Below, one piece after another: positions 59,950 to 64,000 of a stretch of DNA of 64,000 nt. Below the pieces are notes generated by a model. The model was not told the origin of the DNA. It saw only the letters and a program-made list of their open reading frames with translations, and searched no databases. This DNA comes from Paludibacter jiangxiensis. Its GTDB lineage: Bacteria > Bacteroidota > Bacteroidia > Bacteroidales > Paludibacteraceae. A program made the position numbers and the translations under genes. Numbering within the stretch: the first letter of the stretch is position 1; every line of letters begins with the position of its first letter. The DNA lies in assembly GCA_945897785.1 (NCBI GenBank), contig CAMDGD010000003.1, forward strand, positions 23,045 to 87,044. Reading direction: 5' to 3'.

Positions 59950-61401
59950 ATGAAAAAAGCGGATATCGGTTTGATCGGTTTAGCCGTAATGGGCGAAAAC
60001 CTTGTGTTAAACATGGAAAGCAAAGGCTTTACTGTTGCTGTATTTAACAGAACAGTATCAAAAGTTGATGATTTCATCAATGGTAGAGGTAAAGGAAAAA
60101 ACTTTATTGGTGCACATTCTATCGAAGAACTTTGTGCTTCGTTAGAGAAACCTAGAAAAGTGATGATGCTTGTAAAAGCAGGAAAAGCAGTAGATGATTT
60201 TATCGATATGGTTATTCCTCATTTGGAGCCGGGAGATATTATCATTGATGGTGGTAACACACACTATCCTGACACAAACAGAAGAACAGCTTATGTAGAA
60301 AGCAAAGGTTTATTGTACATCGGAACAGGTGTTTCTGGTGGCGAAGAAGGTGCCTTATTAGGGCCATCTATCATGCCTGGAGGTTCTCCAAAAGCATGGG
60401 AAGCCGTTAAACCTATTTTCCAATCAATCTGCGCAAAAGTATCTGATGGTTCTCCATGTTGCGATTGGGTTGGTCCTAACGGTGCCGGTCACTTTGTGAA
60501 AATGGTACACAACGGTATCGAATATGGTGATATGCAATTAATTTGCGAAGGTTACCAAATTATGAAAGATGTTTTGGGTATGTCTGCAGGCGAAATGCAC
60601 GAAGTATTCAAAGTATGGAACGAAGGTGAAATGGAAAGTTACCTAATCGAAATTACCCGTGATATCTTAGGTTTCAAAGACGAAGATGGTCAACCAATCG
60701 TTGATAAAATATTAGATACAGCAGGTCAAAAAGGTACAGGTAAATGGACCGGTGTTGCTGCACTCGACCTTGGTGTGCCATTGACTTTAATCGGTGAGTC
60801 TGTATTTGCTCGTTGTTTATCAGCTGCAAAAGACGACCGCGTTAAAGCTTCTAAAGAATTTCCTGCACCAAAAATCACATTTAGCGGTGACAAAAAACAA
60901 CTAATCGAAGATTTAAAGCAAGCTTTATTCGCATCTAAATTAGTATCTTATGCTCAAGGTTACTTGTTGATGAAAGAAGCGGCTAAAGAATACGGTTGGA
61001 CATTAAATAACGGTGGTATTGCTCTTATGTGGAGAGGTGGATGTATCATCCGTTCTACATTCTTGGGTAATATCAAAGAAGCATTTGATAAAAACCCGGA
61101 TTTAAGCAACTTGTTAATGGATCCTTTCTTCAAAGATAAGATTCTTAAAGCACAAGAAGGTTGGAGACGAGTAGTAGTTGCTGCTACAATGAACGGTATT
61201 CCTGTTCCATGTATATCTTCAGCACTTAGCTATTATGATGCATTCAGAAGCGAAAGACTTCCTGCAAACTTATTGCAAGCACAACGGGATTATTTCGGAG
61301 CTCATACTTACGAAAGATTAGACAAACCTCGTGGTGAGTTCTTCCATACAAACTGGACTGGTCGTGGTGGTAATACATTTGCTACAACTTATGTAGTATA
61401 A
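59950..61401 (+). CDS. gnd: 6-phosphogluconate dehydrogenase (decarboxylating)
   Basis: 483 aa. GLIGLAVMGENLVLNMESKG (7-26) is the cofactor fold with NRT (33-35) favouring NADP. GVSGGEEGALLGPSIMPGG and the catalytic GAGHFVKMVHNGIEYGDMQ follow, with the C-terminal helical domain (QAQRDYFGAHTYER). It converts 6-phosphogluconate to ribulose-5-phosphate, CO2 and NADPH. Its place at the end of a uronate operon, 43 bp after the LarA-family gene, ties that operon to the pentose phosphate pathway. A terminator follows. Confidence 0.95.
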   Translation: MKKADIGLIGLAVMGENLVLNMESKGFTVAVFNRTVSKVDDFINGRGKGKNFIGAHSIEELCASLEKPRKVMMLVKAGKAVDDFIDMVIPHLEPGDIIIDGGNTHYPDTNRRTAYVESKGLLYIGTGVSGGEEGALLGPSIMPGGSPKAWEAVKPIFQSICAKVSDGSPCCDWVGPNGAGHFVKMVHNGIEYGDMQLICEGYQIMKDVLGMSAGEMHEVFKVWNEGEMESYLIEITRDILGFKDEDGQPIVDKILDTAGQKGTGKWTGVAALDLGVPLTLIGESVFARCLSAAKDDRVKASKEFPAPKITFSGDKKQLIEDLKQALFASKLVSYAQGYLLMKEAAKEYGWTLNNGGIALMWRGGCIIRSTFLGNIKEAFDKNPDLSNLLMDPFFKDKILKAQEGWRRVVVAATMNGIPVPCISSALSYYDAFRSERLPANLLQAQRDYFGAHTYERLDKPRGEFFHTNWTGRGGNTFATTYVV

Positions 61402-61423
61402 ACATCAATCAAACTACACTATG

Positions 61424-61462
61424 CAAAGCCCTCAATTTTTTTTTTGAGGGCTTTGTTTTTTT
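61424..61462 (+). terminator. Terminator after gnd
   Basis: A perfect 12-bp stem (61424-61435 with 61444-61455) with a T-rich loop runs into T7. Confidence 0.9.
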
Positions 61463-61472
61463 TAATCACCAA

Positions 61473-62219
61473 CTAGTGTAAAAGAGAAAATACGTTTTTC
61501 AGAATAAAAAATGCATATTTTGAAGCTAATTGCTCCAAGAAAACAGGAAAATCTACTACAGATGCATCATCAGCTGTATCAGAAATAACTCGTATAACCA
61601 AAAAAGGAATAGCATAATCGTAACAAACCTGTGCCACAGCAGCTCCTTCCATTTCTACACAAAGCACCGAAGGCAAATTCGTAATAATAGCTTGTCGCTG
61701 TGCTTGTGTATGAATAAATTGGTCGCCACTGGCAATATCTCCTACCCAGACTTTAGGATGCTTTATACCAAAGTCTTGTAATTGCGCTAAAAAAGCAGTT
61801 TCATTACTCAAAAAAGAACGAACAGCTATATAAGCTTTTTCCTTTAAATCTACCGAAGTCTCAAAATAACTTTTTTTACTTAACGGAATTTCAAAACGGG
61901 GCATTAAGGGCGAAGCATCCATATCGTGTTGAAATAGCTTATCGCCTATAACCACATCTCCTATAGTAATGTTGTGAGATAAACCTCCGGCTATCCCGGT
62001 AAACAACACAACATCAACACCAAAGGATACAATCAATTGTGTTGCTGTAGTAGCTGCGGCAACTTTACCCCAACGAGAAAAAACCAACACCACTTGCATA
62101 CCAAATAAATTACCCTCATAAAAAGTACGCATTCCTAATACCGTTTGTTTTTCGCAGTGCATTAGTTCAATCAATCGATCAACCTCTTGATGCATTGCTC
62201 CAATAATTCCTAGTTTCAT
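61473..62219 (-). CDS. mtnN: 5'-methylthioadenosine/S-adenosylhomocysteine nucleosidase
   Basis: 248 aa. MKLGIIGAMHQEVDRLIELM, VLFTGIAGGLSHNITIGDVVIGDKL, ASGDQFI, and CVEMEGAAVAQVCYDYAIPFLVIRVISDTAD (with the catalytic Glu and Asp of the family) identify MTAN. It removes adenine from MTA and SAH, supporting methionine recycling. It is convergent with gnd. Confidence 0.94.
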   Translation of the reverse strand: MKLGIIGAMHQEVDRLIELMHCEKQTVLGMRTFYEGNLFGMQVVLVFSRWGKVAAATTATQLIVSFGVDVVLFTGIAGGLSHNITIGDVVIGDKLFQHDMDASPLMPRFEIPLSKKSYFETSVDLKEKAYIAVRSFLSNETAFLAQLQDFGIKHPKVWVGDIASGDQFIHTQAQRQAIITNLPSVLCVEMEGAAVAQVCYDYAIPFLVIRVISDTADDASVVDFPVFLEQLASKYAFFILKNVFSLLH

Positions 62220-62558
62220 ATACTATTATTTTCCATTGTAAAGGTATCCTATCGAACGAGCCAATACTCATGCTCGTGTATAAAGAAGCTTTATTTATGG
62301 CTGGTTTCCTATCATATGTAAATTCTTAAGCACAAAGCTAACATAATTTTTTATGCTTAAAAACATGCTTCACATAAAAACAAAATTAAGATTTATTGTT
62401 GAAAATTAACTTAAAAGTATATCTTTGTGAAAGAACTTTTAAAATATAGTGGATTGAATTAGGAGGTTTTACTACTAATAGTTGATTTATAGGGCTCGTA
62501 CAAGAACAAACAGAATATAAAAAACAAATACTATTCACTTATAAAAATGGAGGTCGCT
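62220..62558. other. Divergent spacer between mtnN and the coiled-coil gene
   Basis: About 340 bp with no gene. It has a two-box promoter (62396-62427), an ACGAGC/GCTCGT inverted repeat on the mtnN side (about 62256-62278), and a GGAGGT site just before the next gene. Confidence 0.5.
62396..62427 (+). promoter_or_regulatory. Promoter of the coiled-coil membrane protein gene
   Basis: TTGTTG (62396-62401), an 18-nt gap and TATCTTTG (62420-62427) match the Bacteroidota consensus. The leader would be about 125 nt. Confidence 0.65.
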
Positions 62559-63101
62559 ATGAAAAAACTATCATTTTTCTTAATCGCATCAATGCTAACC
62601 AGTATTTTCCTTACAGCCCAAGAAACAGAGTTTGTAGTTAAAAAAGAATTTCAAGAAAAAACCAACACGCTAGGCGCACAAGTTAGCTCGGTAAAACAAC
62701 TAAGTGCAAACCTAAACAACGAATTATTTGCCTTAAAAGAAACCGTTGCCGAAAATCAAGCCTTGATAATATCTTTGCAAGATGCCTCAGCACAAAACAG
62801 CGAAGCACTAGCCCAGTGCAAAACAGAAAGAAAAGTTATACAAGCCGCTGCAGCAAAATTTAAAAGCAAAGCAAAAACGGCTATTGTTGTTGCACTACTA
62901 GTAGCTATACTCGCCTTATTATATGCGTTTACCATTAAAAGAAGTGCCACAAAAAAAATAATTGCGTTACAAAAACAAGTAGATGAAACTAACAACATGC
63001 TTATTAAACAAAGCAAAAGTTTAGAAAAGAAAATTGCGGTACTAAACGACAGTTTGGCTGATATGAAGGAAAGCAAAAAGAAATCGAAAAAAGACGAATA
63101 A
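62559..63101 (+). CDS. Coiled-coil protein with one membrane segment
   Basis: 180 aa from the ATG at 62559, chosen because a perfect GGAGGT (62549-62554) lies 4 bp upstream; an in-frame ATG at 62547 overlaps this site. A signal peptide (MKKLSFFLIASMLTSIFLTAQ) is followed by a coiled coil (about 25-95), a single hydrophobic helix (AIVVALLVAILALLYAFTI, about 108-126) and a second coiled coil ending in a Lys-rich tail. I do not recognise a family. An envelope structural or tethering role is only a guess. Confidence 0.65.
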   Translation: MKKLSFFLIASMLTSIFLTAQETEFVVKKEFQEKTNTLGAQVSSVKQLSANLNNELFALKETVAENQALIISLQDASAQNSEALAQCKTERKVIQAAAAKFKSKAKTAIVVALLVAILALLYAFTIKRSATKKIIALQKQVDETNNMLIKQSKSLEKKIAVLNDSLADMKESKKKSKKDE

Positions 63102-63116
63102 GCATATCAAATAAGT

Positions 63117-63162
63117 TACAAGAGACAGGCATTAAAAACTAGATTGATGCCTGTCTCTTGTA
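63117..63162. repeat. 16-bp perfect inverted repeat after the coiled-coil gene
   Basis: Arms 63117-63132 and 63147-63162 pair perfectly with a 14-nt loop. The following sequence is TAAAACAG, without a T run, so it is either a weak terminator or an mRNA-end structure. Confidence 0.6.
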
Positions 63163-63338
63163 TAAAACAGCTGATAGAGTCTAAACTAATTGATGTACTA
63201 CGCAGATAATTGTTTGAGACTCTAGTGAAACTCTAAATGATGTACACATGATAAATGCCTTGTAGGCGCGGATATCCATCCGTTTCTTTCGCAGAGAGCA
63301 AAATTTAAAAAAAGTAGTAAGTAAAAAACATTAGCAAA

Positions 63339-64000
63339 ATGGCAACAGCTATTAGCGGCATGGCACAGTTAGGCAAGACCTATACTTACGACCAGCTAAA
63401 CCGCCTTACAGCAAGCCAAACCTACGAAGATGGCAACGCTACCACAAAATATTCTACCGCTTACAGTTACGATGCAAACGGAAATATTATATCTTTGTCT
63501 AGAACCGGTAATACAGGAAACATGGACAACCTGACTTACAACTATACCAAAGATGCCGCCGGCAATACGCTAAACAACCGCTTGTTGCATGTGAATGATG
63601 CCGTAACAACAACAGCCTATACTGTAGATATAGACGACCAAGGTGCGTATGCACAAAACAACCAAAACGCACAAAACTATGCCTACGACAAAATAGGTAA
63701 CCTCATAAAAGACAAGGCCGAAGAAATAGCCGAAATAAAATGGACGGTACAGGGTAAAGTTGCTGAAATTAAGCGCACCGCTACCAGTATAAAACCCGAC
63801 TTGCTATTTACCTACGATGCCTTAGGCAACCGTATAAGCAAAACTGTAGTACAAAAAACTACAGGAGATGTAAATACTACCTACTACGTAAGAGACGCAC
63901 AAGGTAATGTAATGGCAACTTACGAAAAAAATAGCAGTGGTATAGCCTTAGAAGAGCACTATTTATACGGTAGTAGCCGTTTAGGTTTGCGCAAGCCATC
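63339..64000 (+). CDS. RHS/YD-repeat protein, partial (runs off window)
   Basis: At least 220 codons without a stop, from ATG 63339 to the end. Five YD-repeat units are visible (YTYDQLNRLTASQTYE; YSYDANGNIISLSR; YNYTKDAAGNTLNN; YAYDKIGNLIKDK; FTYDALGNRISK). They are followed by the RHS-core tail YYVRDAQGNVMATYE and EEHYLYGSSRLGL, after which RHS proteins normally switch to a variable toxin or effector tip. There is no signal peptide, and an in-frame TAA lies at 63318-63320, so this is a 5'-truncated or displaced C-terminal RHS cassette. Codons end in C more often (gcc, acc, tac) than in neighbouring genes, suggesting separate origin. Confidence 0.8.
   Translation, partial: MATAISGMAQLGKTYTYDQLNRLTASQTYEDGNATTKYSTAYSYDANGNIISLSRTGNTGNMDNLTYNYTKDAAGNTLNNRLLHVNDAVTTTAYTVDIDDQGAYAQNNQNAQNYAYDKIGNLIKDKAEEIAEIKWTVQGKVAEIKRTATSIKPDLLFTYDALGNRISKTVVQKTTGDVNTTYYVRDAQGNVMATYEKNSSGIALEEHYLYGSSRLGLRKP

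Overview
The window is about 64 kb of an AT-rich chromosome from a member of the Bacteroidota. The evidence is a MurF-alanine racemase fusion, a type IX secretion/gliding module (SprB-repeat protein with a gliding-type C-terminal domain, PorP/SprF protein, PD40 protein), DUF4290 and GSCFA proteins, and many Bacteroidota-type promoters (TAnnTTTG -7 box, some with a TTG about 19-20 bp upstream). The class cannot be fixed from this window. No rRNA, tRNA, CRISPR array or phage is visible.

Layout. 1-0.97 kb: end of aroC, then kdsA. 1.4-5.6 kb: secreted SprB-repeat/PorP/PD40 module. 5.7-23 kb: housekeeping genes (HAD phosphatase, nadD, gmk, yicC, tsaB, DUF4290, murA with Asp in place of the catalytic Cys, ferritin, CCA-adding enzyme, thioredoxin-like protein, rpsF-rpsR-rplI, rimM, USP-like protein, murF-alr, VC0807-like membrane protein, GSCFA protein). 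23-37 kb: dapF-dapL, then a nitrogen-assimilation block: outer-membrane protein-glnK1-amtB1, glnK2-amtB2, and gltB-gltD behind a long, strongly folded leader. 37-45 kb, minus strand: HAD-IIA hydrolase, C26 amidohydrolase, CobD/HisC-like aminotransferase, type II-like glutamine synthetase, APH-like kinase and asnB. 45-47.8 kb: pheT and a small Kunitz-domain lipoprotein. 47.9-61.4 kb: hexuronate catabolism. 61.5-64 kb: mtnN, a coiled-coil membrane protein, and the start of an RHS/YD-repeat ORF that runs off the window.

The hexuronate locus has two divergent arms around a LacI-type sensor that lacks a DNA-binding domain. The minus arm holds uxaC, kdgK, eda and exuT. The plus arm holds a tagaturonate epimerase (uxaE), an SDR mannonate oxidoreductase, a second PfkB kinase, a LarA-family enzyme with its nickel-pincer ligand residues intact, and gnd. 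No mannonate dehydratase is visible. The plus arm can be read as a route uronate -> fructuronate -> mannonate -> gluconate (C2 epimerisation by the LarA homologue) -> 6-phosphogluconate -> ribulose-5-phosphate. This is an inference and is the main functional hypothesis offered here.

The second notable system is a pair of about 0.45 kb elements in the same locus. Each is a four-helix-bundle (23S intervening-sequence type) ORF enclosed by long inverted repeats built on a TTTACTA unit. Each sits exactly between the stop codon of a PfkB kinase gene and the start codon of the next gene. The third is the gltB leader RNA, about 176 nt, with a closing stem, a nested three-way junction and competing pairings.
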